DNA of 64,000 nt from assembly GCF_020165985.1 (NCBI RefSeq), contig NZ_JAIUKZ010000008.1:208441-272440 (forward strand), read 5' to 3'. Below the pieces are notes generated by a model. It was not told the DNA's origin. It saw only the letters and a list, made by a program, of their open reading frames with translations, and made no database searches. Origin of the DNA: Bacillus sp. RAR_GA_16. Lineage in GTDB: Bacteria; Bacillota; Bacilli; Bacillales; Guptibacillaceae. Positions 24,847 through 34,482 of this stretch are shown here, in pieces (the stretch's first letter is position 1; every line of letters starts with the position of its first letter). Position numbers and translations under genes: made by a program.

Positions 24847-26121
24847 TTAATCCTCTTTAAAAGTTTCCTCTTCAAATCGCAATATTTCTTCTTCAAGATG
24901 AACGAGTGATGGGTCTAACTCTAGAGCAAGCTTGAAAGCTTTCACTGCTTCCTCTCTTCTACCTTCTTCAATTAAGAACGCACCATATTCCTCCAGGAAG
25001 ATTGGATCCTGTCTGAAATAAGTATATGCGTTTTCATAGCGTTTTATGGCATCTTTATACTCTTCTACCTGCGCATATGCTGTCGCTGCTGACCAATCAA
25101 GGTATGGATCATTCTGATCACCTTCCTCAATGTTCTTGAGAAGGTCTAAAATATCTTCATAACGTTCCTCTGTTTTCAAGTAAGCAGCTAGCGTCTTCGC
25201 TGCCTCAATATGAGCAGGATTAATAGCAAGTAACTCACGTAAGTATTGCTCACCACTCGTGTTATCATGCGTTTTGAAAGTTAATCTACTAGCTTGCAAA
25301 TATAACTCCTCATTAAATTCATCAAATTTAATGCCTTGGGCGAGTACCTCTATAGCTTCAGCTACCGCACCCTCTTCTTCATAAGCTTTTGCAAGATACG
25401 GATAAAGCGTACTATATTGTGGATCAAGCTCTTTTAGTTCATTAAACGCATTAATCGCTTTTCGATATTCATTGATTTGGAGAGCTGTAAAACCATATCC
25501 AAACAGGGCATTGATTTCACGAGCATTCTCCAAGCCTTTCTCATAATAAGTAAGCGCCTCTTCAAATTGACCACTACCACTTAAGGCTTCTGCCAACCTT
25601 AGTTCGATATTTTCGTTCGCCAGCTCCCCTTTTGTTCCAAGTACGGCTTCGTAATAAGGAACAGCTTTTAAATGATGGCCTTGTGTTAAGTAGAATTCGC
25701 CAAGTCCAAAATCAATAATTGGTTCGTCTGGAGAAAGTCGCTTTGCCTCCAATAGTTTCTGCTCTGCTACTTCTTCTAATCCTTCGGTTTGATATAAATC
25801 GGCTAATAAAAGAAGTGCAGGTGGATACGCTGCATCATTTTCATCAATTTTATTTAAAGCAGCGATTGCTTCTTGCTCTTGTTCAAGGTCAACATAGCAT
25901 TCAGCCGCTTGTACGAGTAATTCACCTTCATTAGGGTAATGAATAAGTAACTCTTCTACAACATCTCTGGAATCTTCAATAAGCCCAAGACTGTAGTAAA
26001 TATTGGATAGATCGTATAAGCTTTCATGATCTGCTTCTTTTCGTACTTCTTTTAATTCTTTTAAACCTTTTTCAAAATTCCCGGACTCAATTAATGAGAC
26101 AGCTTGTTTAAGACGATCCAC
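24847..26121 (-). CDS. ypiA: YpiA, tetratricopeptide repeat protein
   Basis: A 424-residue cytoplasmic protein made of about twelve TPR-like 34-residue units, for example AAECYVDLEQEQEAIAAL and GYGFTALQINEYRKAINAF, ending in an acidic helix. TPR proteins are protein-binding scaffolds; YpiA has no assigned partner. It has the same place and length as in B. subtilis, after aroA and before ypiB. Its start GTG/TTG region at 26121 follows GAAGGAG by nine bases. Confidence 0.88.
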   Translation of the reverse strand: MDRLKQAVSLIESGNFEKGLKELKEVRKEADHESLYDLSNIYYSLGLIEDSRDVVEELLIHYPNEGELLVQAAECYVDLEQEQEAIAALNKIDENDAAYPPALLLLADLYQTEGLEEVAEQKLLEAKRLSPDEPIIDFGLGEFYLTQGHHLKAVPYYEAVLGTKGELANENIELRLAEALSGSGQFEEALTYYEKGLENAREINALFGYGFTALQINEYRKAINAFNELKELDPQYSTLYPYLAKAYEEEGAVAEAIEVLAQGIKFDEFNEELYLQASRLTFKTHDNTSGEQYLRELLAINPAHIEAAKTLAAYLKTEERYEDILDLLKNIEEGDQNDPYLDWSAATAYAQVEEYKDAIKRYENAYTYFRQDPIFLEEYGAFLIEEGRREEAVKAFKLALELDPSLVHLEEEILRFEEETFKED

Positions 26122-26352
26122 GCTCCAAAACTCCTTCTAACACTACTTTTTTATTTCGTTAACTTTGAGTACTTCTATATATTGAATGTTTTAGTTCTCT
26201 TCTAGTCATCAGCAACTTTTCCATACATTCAATGATGCGAAGTCTTAATATGAATGGTTCTCCTCCATCATAATCAACAAATTCGTTATCTTCAACTTCA
26301 CTGCCTAAATTTAGTGGTAGAATATTAATTAAAGAGTATTCAAAAATCAATG

Positions 26353-26443
26353 AAAAAAATTCCCTGTGCAGAAAGCGTTTGTTAGCGCTTTCAAAACACA
26401 GGGACAAAATAAATATGGATAGGAGTGGAGAGAAACCATTACT
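26353..26443 (-). ncRNA. Candidate ~90-nt small RNA or attenuator upstream of ypiA
   Basis: A SigA promoter (26450-26477, minus strand) is followed about 50 bases after its expected start by a strong intrinsic terminator: CCCTGTG / CACAGGG (26397-26403 with 26362-26368) and, after a small internal loop, GAAAGCG / CGCTTTC, then AATTTTTTTC. The transcript would be about 90 nt. It is either a free small RNA or a leader that stops most transcripts before ypiA. Confidence 0.5.
26380..26393 (-). promoter_or_regulatory. cre box (CcpA operator)
   Basis: Minus-strand TGAAAGCGCTAACA fits the catabolite-responsive element consensus TGWAANCGNTNWCA at every fixed position. It lies in the stem of the terminator hairpin, about 55 bases downstream of the promoter, where bound CcpA would block elongation. 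Confidence 0.55.
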
Positions 26444-26449
26444 ATCCTT

Positions 26450-26477
26450 AGTATAACAGGGAAATTCATAAAATCAA
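26450..26477 (-). promoter_or_regulatory. SigA promoter upstream of ypiA
   Basis: Minus-strand TTGATT, 16-bp spacer and TATACT preceded by TGT (extended -10). It drives the candidate small RNA or the ypiA-ypiB transcript. Confidence 0.6.
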
Positions 26478-26531
26478 CAGATTGTTTCGAAAATTTCGCA
26501 ACTTTTTTAAAAAAAAGGCACACAAAAGATT

Positions 26532-26557
26532 CAAGCAGGTTCCTAGGAACCTGCTTG
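26532..26557 (-). terminator. Terminator of the aromatic supraoperon (after aroA)
   Basis: A perfect 26-base palindrome CAAGCAGGTTCCT / AGGAACCTGCTTG that overlaps the aroA stop codon, followed on the minus strand by GAATCTTTTGTG. The T run is imperfect. Confidence 0.65.
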
Positions 26558-27829
26558 TAGTTGCTTTAAATGTTCAAAAAAGCCAGGGTACGAAACATTT
26601 ATGGCTTCGGGTAAATCGAGCTCTACAGCACCATCTGCTATACACCCAGCAACAGCAAGCATCATGCCAATCCGATGATCACCTAAACTCGAAACGCGGC
26701 CACCCTGGAGAGGGGTTGGCCCTTCAATCACCATACCATCTGGTGTTCCTGTGATCGAAGCACCTAACAATTGTAAGGCGTCAACTACTGCATCAATCCG
26801 ATTCGTTTCTTTTACCTTCAACTCTTCTGCATTTCGAATCACTGTCTTCCCTTTCGCCTGCGTAGCGAGTAGCGCAATAATCGGCAACTCATCAATTAAT
26901 CTGGGAATGATATCTCCTTCAATAACAGTATTAGTAAGATCACTCGTAGAAATAGTAAGATCCGCCACTTCTTCTTGGTTCACAACTCGTCTATTTTTAA
27001 TTGACAGAGCAGCACCCATTTGTTCAAGTACATCAATAATTCCGGATCTTGTTTCATTAATCCCTACATTTAAAAGAGTAATTGTGCTATTTGGGACGAT
27101 TGCACCTGCAACGAGGAAAAAAGCAGCTGAAGAAATGTCACCAGGTACTTCAACATCTGTTGCTGTAAGCTGTTGACCACCTTCTACACTAACTGAAAGA
27201 CCTTCTCTCTTCACCTTTACTCCAAAGCTCTCGAGCATGTTTTCAGTATGGTTTCTAGAACGATGTGTTTCAGAAACAGTGGTTACTCCCTTAGCTTGAA
27301 TGCCAGCAAGTAGAATACCTGATTTAACTTGAGCACTAGCGACAGGGGACTCATATGTAATGCCTTTTAAGTTTCCACCTCGAATTGAAATTGGTGCGTA
27401 TGTCCCCTGTTCTCTTCCATCTATCGCTGCCCCCATTTGTGTTAAGGGCACCGTCACTCGATTCATCGGACGTTTCGCAATCGATTCATCCCCCGCTAAA
27501 ACCGAATGAAATGGCCTGCCAGCAAGTAAACCCATCATGAGTCGAAATGTAGTACCAGAATTCCCTACATCAAGAAGCTGAGAAGGCTCTTTAAGCCCGT
27601 CCATACCTTTCCCTTCTACCACAACAGAAGAGCCATCTTGTTCGATATGAATGCCCATTTGCTTAAAACAAGAAATCGTGCTTAAACAGTCTGCTCCCGG
27701 TAAAAAATTTGTAATATGTGTCGTGCCATTTGCTATCGATCCAAACATTATTGCACGATGTGAGATGGATTTATCCCCAGGTATGACAACAGTTCCCTTA
27801 AGGCTATGCGCTTTCGTTATCGTTTCCAT
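26543..27829 (-). CDS. aroA: 3-phosphoshikimate 1-carboxyvinyltransferase (EPSP synthase)
   Basis: Sixth step of the shikimate pathway: joins shikimate-3-phosphate and PEP; called aroE in B. subtilis. The 428-residue protein has the active-site [10 protein letters not shown] (17-26; Lys20, Ser21, Arg25), [10 protein letters not shown] and KRPMNRV. The ATG at 27829, nine bases after AAGGAG, gives the standard length; an upstream ATG at 27853 has no site. Last gene of the supraoperon, 13 bp after tyrA. Confidence 0.96.
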   Translation of the reverse strand: METITKAHSLKGTVVIPGDKSISHRAIMFGSIANGTTHITNFLPGADCLSTISCFKQMGIHIEQDGSSVVVEGKGMDGLKEPSQLLDVGNSGTTFRLMMGLLAGRPFHSVLAGDESIAKRPMNRVTVPLTQMGAAIDGREQGTYAPISIRGGNLKGITYESPVASAQVKSGILLAGIQAKGVTTVSETHRSRNHTENMLESFGVKVKREGLSVSVEGGQQLTATDVEVPGDISSAAFFLVAGAIVPNSTITLLNVGINETRSGIIDVLEQMGAALSIKNRRVVNQEEVADLTISTSDLTNTVIEGDIIPRLIDELPIIALLATQAKGKTVIRNAEELKVKETNRIDAVVDALQLLGASITGTPDGMVIEGPTPLQGGRVSSLGDHRIGMMLAVAGCIADGAVELDLPEAINVSYPGFFEHLKQLQAGS

Positions 27830-27842
27830 AGTTGTGTTCTCC

Positions 27843-28949
27843 TTATTTATCATCTACATATGTTTCAAAATCACGATCGAGGACAACTTTTGCGTTATCA
27901 CGGTCCGTTTCCGAGCGAAAGCTGACGCGTAGCACACCCATAATGTCTTCTCGTGTTTCAATAATACGAATGTTCGTAATCGAAATTTCTTCTTTTGCGA
28001 GTTTTTGTGTAACGGCAGCGATAACTCCGGGCTGATCACGTACATCTAAGAACAAATCATAAAAGGCAGGTATCGCTCCTCTTGAGCGAACCGGTAAACC
28101 ATCACGAAAATCCTTCGCATTTGAAAAATAATTAAAAATACCTTCTCCGTTCTCTTCTTTAATATAGCTTTGAATTCTGTCTAACTCCAACTTCAGTTCT
28201 TCTGTCATTTGAAGTAAAACATCTTTATTTCTTAATAATATATCACGCCACATTACGGGGCTTGCTGATGCGATGCGAGTAATATCTCGAAATCCTCCCG
28301 CTGCGAATCTTGCTACGTTATAGCGCTGGTTATTATTTCGATCACTAACAAAGTTGACAAGACTTGCTGCTAGAATATGTGGAAAGTGACTAATTAATCC
28401 AACTAAATAATCGTGCTCTTCTGCATCGAGCTCAACAAAAGTCGCATTTGTCTCGCTTAAAAGATCCATTAATTCAAATAACTTATTTCTGTCAACTTCA
28501 TCGTCTGGCGTCAAAATGTAAAAAGCGTTCTCAAAGAGATGAGATTTCGCTGCTGTCACCCCCGTTTTATGAGAGCCAGCCATCGGATGGCCCCCAATAA
28601 AGGTAATAGAAGGGTTAAGTATTTTTTTTGCATGTTTTACAATGGAAAGCTTTGTACTTCCGACGTCGGAAATGATAACCGTGTCTTTTAAATTAATGGA
28701 AGAAAGTTGTACTAGGATTTGTTCTGTTTGAAGGACAGGAGCTGCAATCAAAATGTAGTCAGCATTTTGCACCGCTTCCTCTAGCGAAGAAGCAGTGTGA
28801 TCCACTACACGAAGAGCCTTAGCAAGATCAAGCTGGTTTTGATTCACATCGTATCCTGTGATTTTGGCATCCTGATGTCCACCCTTGATTGCAAGAGCAA
28901 TAGAACCACCAATTAGCCCAAGACCGATGACTGCTACGTTTTTACTCAT
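27843..28949 (-). CDS. tyrA: Prephenate dehydrogenase with ACT domain
   Basis: Oxidises prephenate to 4-hydroxyphenylpyruvate for tyrosine. The 368-residue protein has the NAD-binding [15 protein letters not shown] (8-22), the catalytic-region [12 protein letters not shown] (His/Ser) and SHFPHILA, and a C-terminal ACT domain (about 296-368, [18 protein letters not shown]) for tyrosine feedback. Its ATG overlaps the hisC stop (ATGA). Confidence 0.96.
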   Translation of the reverse strand: MSKNVAVIGLGLIGGSIALAIKGGHQDAKITGYDVNQNQLDLAKALRVVDHTASSLEEAVQNADYILIAAPVLQTEQILVQLSSINLKDTVIISDVGSTKLSIVKHAKKILNPSITFIGGHPMAGSHKTGVTAAKSHLFENAFYILTPDDEVDRNKLFELMDLLSETNATFVELDAEEHDYLVGLISHFPHILAASLVNFVSDRNNNQRYNVARFAAGGFRDITRIASASPVMWRDILLRNKDVLLQMTEELKLELDRIQSYIKEENGEGIFNYFSNAKDFRDGLPVRSRGAIPAFYDLFLDVRDQPGVIAAVTQKLAKEEISITNIRIIETREDIMGVLRVSFRSETDRDNAKVVLDRDFETYVDDK

Positions 28950-30049
28950 GACAGATCCTTTCTCTTTTCATCAAGAAACTGTGAAAGACAGCCAATAATT
29001 TCCTTATTTTGTTCTTCCGAGCCTACAGTTATTCTCGCTGAAGTTGGAAAGCCGAGAGCAGAACCTGAGCGCACGATGTATCCCTGTCTCATAAGATACT
29101 CAAATACGTCATCAGCAGGAATACCGAAATCGATGAGTACGAAATTTCCTTGAGAAGGATATACAGGTAAATCATATTGCTCGCAAAATGCATAATAAAG
29201 AGCGCGCCCTTTTTCGTTTTCTTCTCGACACATCTTGATAAACTGCTGGTCCTTAAGGGCGGCAATAGCAGCAGCTTGAGCAACACGTGATGTATTAAAC
29301 GGCTCTCGCGAGGGCTCAATTGACGAGATCACTTCAGAATTAGCAACCCCATATCCAACGCGCAAGGCAGCGATGCCATAAGCTTTAGAAAATGTTCGTA
29401 GCACAACGAGATTTTTATATTTTGAGAGCGCTGAGATTGTATCTGGAAAATCCGTAGCCGTCACATACTCTTTATACGCTTCATCCATTACCACAAGAAC
29501 GTGTTCTGGCACTTTTTCTAAAAATGCAAATAGCTCTTCTTCAGGAACATGCTCACCTGTAGGGTTATTTGGAGAACAGACCCAAATGATGCGCGTATTC
29601 TCATCAATGGCTTTTAACATCTCTTCTAGTTGATGCTTCCCTTCAGTCAGTGGAACCTCTCGAATTTCTGCATCTTCAATAACCGCATTGTGTCGATATT
29701 GAGGAAAAGTTGGCGTTGCCATCACTGTATTTGTTCCTTTTTCAAGATATGTTCGGCATAGGATTTGAACAACTTCATCTGATCCATTTCCGAAAACAAG
29801 CTGATCTTCATTTACATTAAGATGCTTTGCTACTTCAGTCCGAAGAGAAGCTGCGTAGCCATCTGGATAAATGTGTAATTGTGACAATTCCTTTTCAATG
29901 GCCTCTTTCACTGACTGAGAGGAACCATGTGGATTCTCGTTTGAAGCAAGTTTAATTACTTGTTTGAGACCAAGTTCTTTTTTCACTTCTTCAATTGGCT
30001 TACCTGGCTTGTAGGGAGTTAACCCTTTCATTTGTCTTTTTGGAATCAT
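28946..30049 (-). CDS. hisC: Histidinol-phosphate / aromatic aminotransferase HisC
   Basis: PLP enzyme that in Bacillus serves histidine synthesis and also transaminates tyrosine and phenylalanine precursors, explaining its place between trpA and tyrA. The 367-residue protein has LASNENPHG (34-42), [17 protein letters not shown] and the PLP lysine in [17 protein letters not shown] (near residue 222). The ATG at 30049 follows GAGGTG. Starts ten bases after the trpA stop and overlaps tyrA by four. Confidence 0.95.
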   Translation of the reverse strand: MIPKRQMKGLTPYKPGKPIEEVKKELGLKQVIKLASNENPHGSSQSVKEAIEKELSQLHIYPDGYAASLRTEVAKHLNVNEDQLVFGNGSDEVVQILCRTYLEKGTNTVMATPTFPQYRHNAVIEDAEIREVPLTEGKHQLEEMLKAIDENTRIIWVCSPNNPTGEHVPEEELFAFLEKVPEHVLVVMDEAYKEYVTATDFPDTISALSKYKNLVVLRTFSKAYGIAALRVGYGVANSEVISSIEPSREPFNTSRVAQAAAIAALKDQQFIKMCREENEKGRALYYAFCEQYDLPVYPSQGNFVLIDFGIPADDVFEYLMRQGYIVRSGSALGFPTSARITVGSEEQNKEIIGCLSQFLDEKRKDLS

Positions 30050-30058
30050 GCCTGCACC

Positions 30059-30886
30059 TCACGAATGGATTTTCACTTTCCCATATGGAGAAATCAAATT
30101 TCGTACATATGAACGAATTTGATCGATCCCCTCTTTTTGGGATGCTTCTTTCTTCAATACTTCCACTTGCTCCTCAACTTGACGAATAATCGCACTACCA
30201 ACAATAACGCCATCACAGTGCTCTTTTAGCTTTTCAACTTGTTCAGGAGCCGATACTCCAAACCCAACTGCAACTGGAATCATACTATGCTTTTTCACTC
30301 GATCGAGAAATGTGAAGACAGAGGAGTGAAAGTCAGTTCTTGTTCCCGTAACACCAAGTGATGAGACGCAGTAAAGAAATCCAGTAGCTTCTTTCGAAAT
30401 GGCTTGCAGTCTTTTCTCTGAAGTTGTTGGCGCAACAAGAGAAATCAGCGCCGTCTCATTAGCATTGCAGCTTTCTCTCCACTCATCACTTTCTTCAAAA
30501 GGAAGATCCGGAACTAATAGTCCGTCAATATCATTTTCTCGCACTAAAGCGAAGAAGCGTTCTTCTCCTAATTGTAACAAAAGATTGTAATAAGTAAATA
30601 TCACAACTGGAATTTCAAGTCCTTTTTCTCGCATTTGTTTCACGAGACCCATTGCTTTCTCAAGGCTCATTCCATGTTCTAACGCACGTAATGACGCACG
30701 CTGAATCACTGGGCCATCTGCTAGAGGATCAGAATATGGAATACCAAGTTCAATTGCATTAGCTCCTTCTTCTTGAAGCATCAATGCTAATTGAATAGTC
30801 GTTTCTTCTGTTGGATCACCAGCTACAACAAATGGTATGAAGAGATCGTTTTGTCCATTTACATGCTTCTCAAATCGTTTATTCAT
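30059..30886 (-). CDS. trpA: Tryptophan synthase alpha subunit
   Basis: Cleaves indole-3-glycerol phosphate to indole, channelled to TrpB. The 275-residue TIM-barrel protein has catalytic Glu46 and Asp57 in [17 protein letters not shown] (46-62), and [12 protein letters not shown] and GFGVS near the phosphate site. ATG 30886 is preceded by GGAGGTGA and overlaps trpB by eight bases; a longer frame to 30925 is inside trpB. Confidence 0.96.
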   Translation of the reverse strand: MNKRFEKHVNGQNDLFIPFVVAGDPTEETTIQLALMLQEEGANAIELGIPYSDPLADGPVIQRASLRALEHGMSLEKAMGLVKQMREKGLEIPVVIFTYYNLLLQLGEERFFALVRENDIDGLLVPDLPFEESDEWRESCNANETALISLVAPTTSEKRLQAISKEATGFLYCVSSLGVTGTRTDFHSSVFTFLDRVKKHSMIPVAVGFGVSAPEQVEKLKEHCDGVIVGSAIIRQVEEQVEVLKKEASQKEGIDQIRSYVRNLISPYGKVKIHS

Positions 30887-32066
30887 TACCGTCACCTCCA
30901 AGATGTTCCATAATCGTGTGCACATCCTTATCTCCTCTTCCTGAGAGGCATACGAGAATCACTTCATTTTCATTCATGTCAGGCGCTTGCTTCATTGCTT
31001 CAGATAGCGCATGAGCACTTTCAATCGCAGGAATGATGCCTTCTTCTTCAGAAAGTACTTTTAAAGCGTCAAGTGCTTCAAAATCAGTAATTCCTGTATA
31101 TGTGACGCGACCTGTTTCATTTAAATAGGCATGCTCGGGTCCGATTCCCGGATAATCGAGTCCGGCAGAAATCGAATGAGGCTCCTGAATTTGTCCCGTT
31201 TCGTTTTGCAACAAGTAAGTAATTGAACCATGAATCACTCCAAGTCGACCTTCCGAAAGCGTTGCTGCATGTTCACCAGTATGAATCCCTTTACCCGCAG
31301 CTTCTACTCCTATCAAACGAACGTCATCATTAAGAAATGGGTAGAACATCCCCATCGCATTACTACCGCCACCAACACAAGCAATCACCTTATCAGGCAA
31401 TGCTTCCATTTGTTCACGTGATTCATCACCGATGACACGTTGGAAATCTCTCACCATTTTTGGATATGGATGTGGACCTACTACAGAACCAATTAGATAG
31501 AATGTATCTTCCACATTTGCTACCCAGTATCGAATCGCTTCATTTGTCGCATCTTTTAATGTTTTACTACCAGAAGAGACTGGGACAACTTCAGCACCGA
31601 GAAGCTTCATTCTGAACACATTTAATTCCTGGCGTCTAATATCCTCTTCTCCCATAAACACCTTACATTCTAAGCCAAATCGAGCGGCCACGGTTGCAGC
31701 TGCAACACCATGCTGACCTGCACCTGTTTCGGCGACAATCTTTTCTTTCCCCATACGAACAGCAAGAAGAGCCTGTCCAATTGCATTGTTTAATTTGTGC
31801 GCCCCTGTATGGTTAAGATCTTCACGCTTCAAATAAATTTGCGCCCCGCCAAGTCTTTTTGATAAATTTTCTGCATGCGTAATCGGCGTTGGTCTCCCTG
31901 AATATTTTTTCAGTTCTTCATGATAATTCTTCATAAATTGTTCGTCTGCCATTGCTTCATTTAATGATTGTTCTAATTCTTCTAACGCATACATCGCTGT
32001 TTCTGGAACATATTTACCGCCATATCTTCCATATCTACCGCGTTGATCAGGTACAGTTGTTGCCAT
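30879..32066 (-). CDS. trpB: Tryptophan synthase beta subunit
   Basis: Condenses indole and serine to tryptophan. The 395-residue PLP protein has the cofactor lysine Lys91 in [22 protein letters not shown] (about 114-122) and the GGGSNAMG phosphate-binding loop. Starts two bases after the trpF stop. Confidence 0.97.
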   Translation of the reverse strand: MATTVPDQRGRYGRYGGKYVPETAMYALEELEQSLNEAMADEQFMKNYHEELKKYSGRPTPITHAENLSKRLGGAQIYLKREDLNHTGAHKLNNAIGQALLAVRMGKEKIVAETGAGQHGVAAATVAARFGLECKVFMGEEDIRRQELNVFRMKLLGAEVVPVSSGSKTLKDATNEAIRYWVANVEDTFYLIGSVVGPHPYPKMVRDFQRVIGDESREQMEALPDKVIACVGGGSNAMGMFYPFLNDDVRLIGVEAAGKGIHTGEHAATLSEGRLGVIHGSITYLLQNETGQIQEPHSISAGLDYPGIGPEHAYLNETGRVTYTGITDFEALDALKVLSEEEGIIPAIESAHALSEAMKQAPDMNENEVILVCLSGRGDKDVHTIMEHLGGDGNE

Positions 32067-32068
32067 TG

Positions 32069-32707
32069 TTATCCCAGCCTTTCGATTATGGTGTTCATTT
32101 TCGTTAGATCTTTCTTATCATCGGTTTCGATTCCACTTGATACATCGATTCCATCTGGATGGTAGCTTATCAATTCTTGAACATTATCTGGTTTTACGCC
32201 ACCAGCTACAAATAATGGTACCTTTTGCTTAGCCGCTTCAGCCTGATATGTTGGAATAGAATCCCAATCAAATCGTTTTCCGGTTCCTCCCCATTGTCCA
32301 GGTAGTTTGGTGTCAACGATATATCCATCAACTATTCCTTCGAACCGTTTCATTTCATCGATTGATTTTTTACTATGATGAATCACTTTCCAAATCGTTT
32401 TCCCTGTCATTTGTTTAACCTTTGCCGCGAATGCTGGTGTTTCATTACCATGGAGTTGGAGAACATCAAGCGGTACTTTACTTACTGTTTGAGCCAACTC
32501 TTCCAATTCAGGGTTTACAAACACCCCAACAATTTTCATATCATTTAATGGAGGATATTCACTTAACCAGCTTTTAACCTGCTCATTCGTTACACGACGT
32601 ACACTATTTGCAAAAATAAACCCAGCATATGGTACACCGCTCACTCTAACTTTCTCCCAATCCTCTATCGATCGATTACCGCACAGCTTTAGTTTAGGAT
32701 TCGTCAT
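32069..32707 (-). CDS. trpF: Phosphoribosylanthranilate isomerase
   Basis: Third step after anthranilate in tryptophan synthesis. The 212-residue TIM barrel starts [16 protein letters not shown], with the catalytic Cys9 in KLCG, and carries [26 protein letters not shown] (catalytic Asp) and [10 protein letters not shown] chose ATG 32707, which overlaps trpC by 14 bases; a frame open to 32755 is inside trpC and would add a non-conserved extension. Confidence 0.93.
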   Translation of the reverse strand: MTNPKLKLCGNRSIEDWEKVRVSGVPYAGFIFANSVRRVTNEQVKSWLSEYPPLNDMKIVGVFVNPELEELAQTVSKVPLDVLQLHGNETPAFAAKVKQMTGKTIWKVIHHSKKSIDEMKRFEGIVDGYIVDTKLPGQWGGTGKRFDWDSIPTYQAEAAKQKVPLFVAGGVKPDNVQELISYHPDGIDVSSGIETDDKKDLTKMNTIIERLG

Positions 32708-33464
32708 GTACTGTTTCACCGAACAAACGCCTAATTCCTTTTTCATAAGTACCATCCCTCATTAGCGCTTCCCCCACTAACACGGCTTTCGCACCCGCAT
32801 TTTTTACATCTTTAATATCTTCGTAGGTTGAGATACCACTTTCACTTACCATTAAAGTAGAGTGAGGAATATGCTCACTGAGTGAATGGGTTTGTTTCGT
32901 TGATGTTTCAAACGTCGCAAGGTTCCGATTATTCACTCCAATAATGGCGGGAGTGAAGAGAGATGTAAGTGATTCAAGCTCTTCTTTTGAATGGACTTCA
33001 ACTAAGCACTCTAAACCTAGTTTTGTAGCAAAATCATAAAATTCCTTCGTCTTTTCTGCACCAAGCGCCCTTACAATTAATAAAATCGCATCTGCACCAA
33101 TTCGTTTACTTTCTTCAATTTGGCGTGTATCAATAATAAAATCTTTCCGTAATACCGGCAAAGACACGTGCTTCTTCACCTCTGTTAGAAAATCATTACT
33201 CCCCATAAAGAAGGATTCATCTGTTAATACTGAAATGGCATCCGCACCTGCTTTTTCATAAGCTTTCGCTACTTCTACAGGATCGAAATCGGCATTAATA
33301 ATCCCTTTTGATGGAGAGGCTTTCTTTACCTCTGCAATGAGTCCTAACTCATGGGTTGGTTTACGCAAACTTTTAATTAACGAAACGTTCGTTACTTTTT
33401 TGGCTTCTGGCATAGCAAATCGTTCCATCTCATCGTGCTTTACTTTAATTATTTGCTTAAGCAT
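32694..33464 (-). CDS. trpC: Indole-3-glycerol phosphate synthase
   Basis: Ring closure of carboxyphenylaminodeoxyribulose phosphate. The 256-residue TIM barrel has LIAEVKKASPSKG (catalytic Lys), VLTDESFFMG, LRKDFIID, GVNNRNL and SESGI. Start is ATG 33464 (ten bases after AAGGAG) or ATG 33470 (four bases); the first gives MLKQIIKVK as in relatives. It overlaps the end of trpD. Confidence 0.95.
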   Translation of the reverse strand: MLKQIIKVKHDEMERFAMPEAKKVTNVSLIKSLRKPTHELGLIAEVKKASPSKGIINADFDPVEVAKAYEKAGADAISVLTDESFFMGSNDFLTEVKKHVSLPVLRKDFIIDTRQIEESKRIGADAILLIVRALGAEKTKEFYDFATKLGLECLVEVHSKEELESLTSLFTPAIIGVNNRNLATFETSTKQTHSLSEHIPHSTLMVSESGISTYEDIKDVKNAGAKAVLVGEALMRDGTYEKGIRRLFGETVHDES

Positions 33465-34482
33465 GTACATTCAGCTCCTTGTTTGCACTTAATCCATTTA
33501 AATGTTTTTGAACGGTCCTATTTAAAATGGCTTCTTTCGCCATCTGAACACCGTCTTTGATCGTCTCACGCGCTCCTGCAAGATAAAGAGCTGCTCCAGC
33601 ATTATAAAGGACAATGTCAGTGCTCGCTTCGTTTCCTTCATTATTAAAAATTTGTGCAATTAGATCGGCACTTTCTTTTGAATTGTTTACGACCAAATCT
33701 TGCGCACTACCCGTCGAAAGACCAACATCTTCAGGTGTAAGACGATAGGTGGTAATGTGACCATTTCTTAACTCGACGAAATCAGTATACGTTGAAATTG
33801 AACATTCATCGATTCCTTCTCCACCAGTAACAAGAAGTGCACGCTCTGTACCCAATCGCTTTAAGGCTTCGGCCATTTTCAGAGCCTTTTCATAACTATA
33901 GACACCAATTAACTGCGCCTGACTACCAGCAGGATTTGCAAGCGGTCCGAGGCTATTAAAGACGGTTCTAAATCCAATCGCTTTTCGAGCATTTACCGCG
34001 TGTTTCATGGCAACATGGTAATTTGGAGCAAATAGGAAACACATGTTTTTCTCTTTAAGCGTTGCGACAGCATCCTCCCGACTTGACTGCGTCGGGATGC
34101 CAAGCTCATCTAAAACGTCCGCACTACCACTTTTGGATGATACTGCTTTGTTACCATGTTTTGCGACTTTTACCCCAAGACTTGAAACAAGTATGGCTGA
34201 AGCAGTCGAAATATTGAAAGTAGAGTGCCCATCGCCTCCTGTCCCGCAAGTATCGATTAGGGGTAGCCCGCCATGATCTAGCTGAACGACATGATTTCGA
34301 AGGGAGCGAACAAACCCCGTTAATTCAGCAACCGATTCGCCTCTCATGTGCAAAATTGTTAAAAAACTTGCGATTTGGGCATCATTTGCTCTTCCTTCCA
34401 TAATGACATCCATCACCTGTTCGGCTTCCGTTTCTGACAAGGTATGACCTTCTATCATTCTACTTAATTGTTCTTTAAACAT
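33457..34482 (-). CDS. trpD: Anthranilate phosphoribosyltransferase
   Basis: Adds phosphoribose to anthranilate. The 341-residue protein shows the PRPP-binding DTCGTGGDGHSTFNIST (about 77-93) and KHGNKAVSSKSGSADVLDELG. Overlaps the end of trpE by eight bases and trpC by eight. Confidence 0.97.
   Translation of the reverse strand: MFKEQLSRMIEGHTLSETEAEQVMDVIMEGRANDAQIASFLTILHMRGESVAELTGFVRSLRNHVVQLDHGGLPLIDTCGTGGDGHSTFNISTASAILVSSLGVKVAKHGNKAVSSKSGSADVLDELGIPTQSSREDAVATLKEKNMCFLFAPNYHVAMKHAVNARKAIGFRTVFNSLGPLANPAGSQAQLIGVYSYEKALKMAEALKRLGTERALLVTGGEGIDECSISTYTDFVELRNGHITTYRLTPEDVGLSTGSAQDLVVNNSKESADLIAQIFNNEGNEASTDIVLYNAGAALYLAGARETIKDGVQMAKEAILNRTVQKHLNGLSANKELNVHA

Larger units (their letters stand above)
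26122..26542. other. 421-bp intergenic region between aroA and ypiA
   Basis: Holds the aroA terminator, a SigA promoter, a cre-like box inside a strong terminator hairpin (all listed separately), and then about 230 bases up to ypiA. In those, an open minus-strand frame (26159 up to a TTG at 26407, 82 codons) contains the plausible segment FVDYDGGEPFILRLRIIECM, but it has no ribosome binding site and its proposed start lies inside the terminator stem, so I do not call it a gene. Confidence 0.5.
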
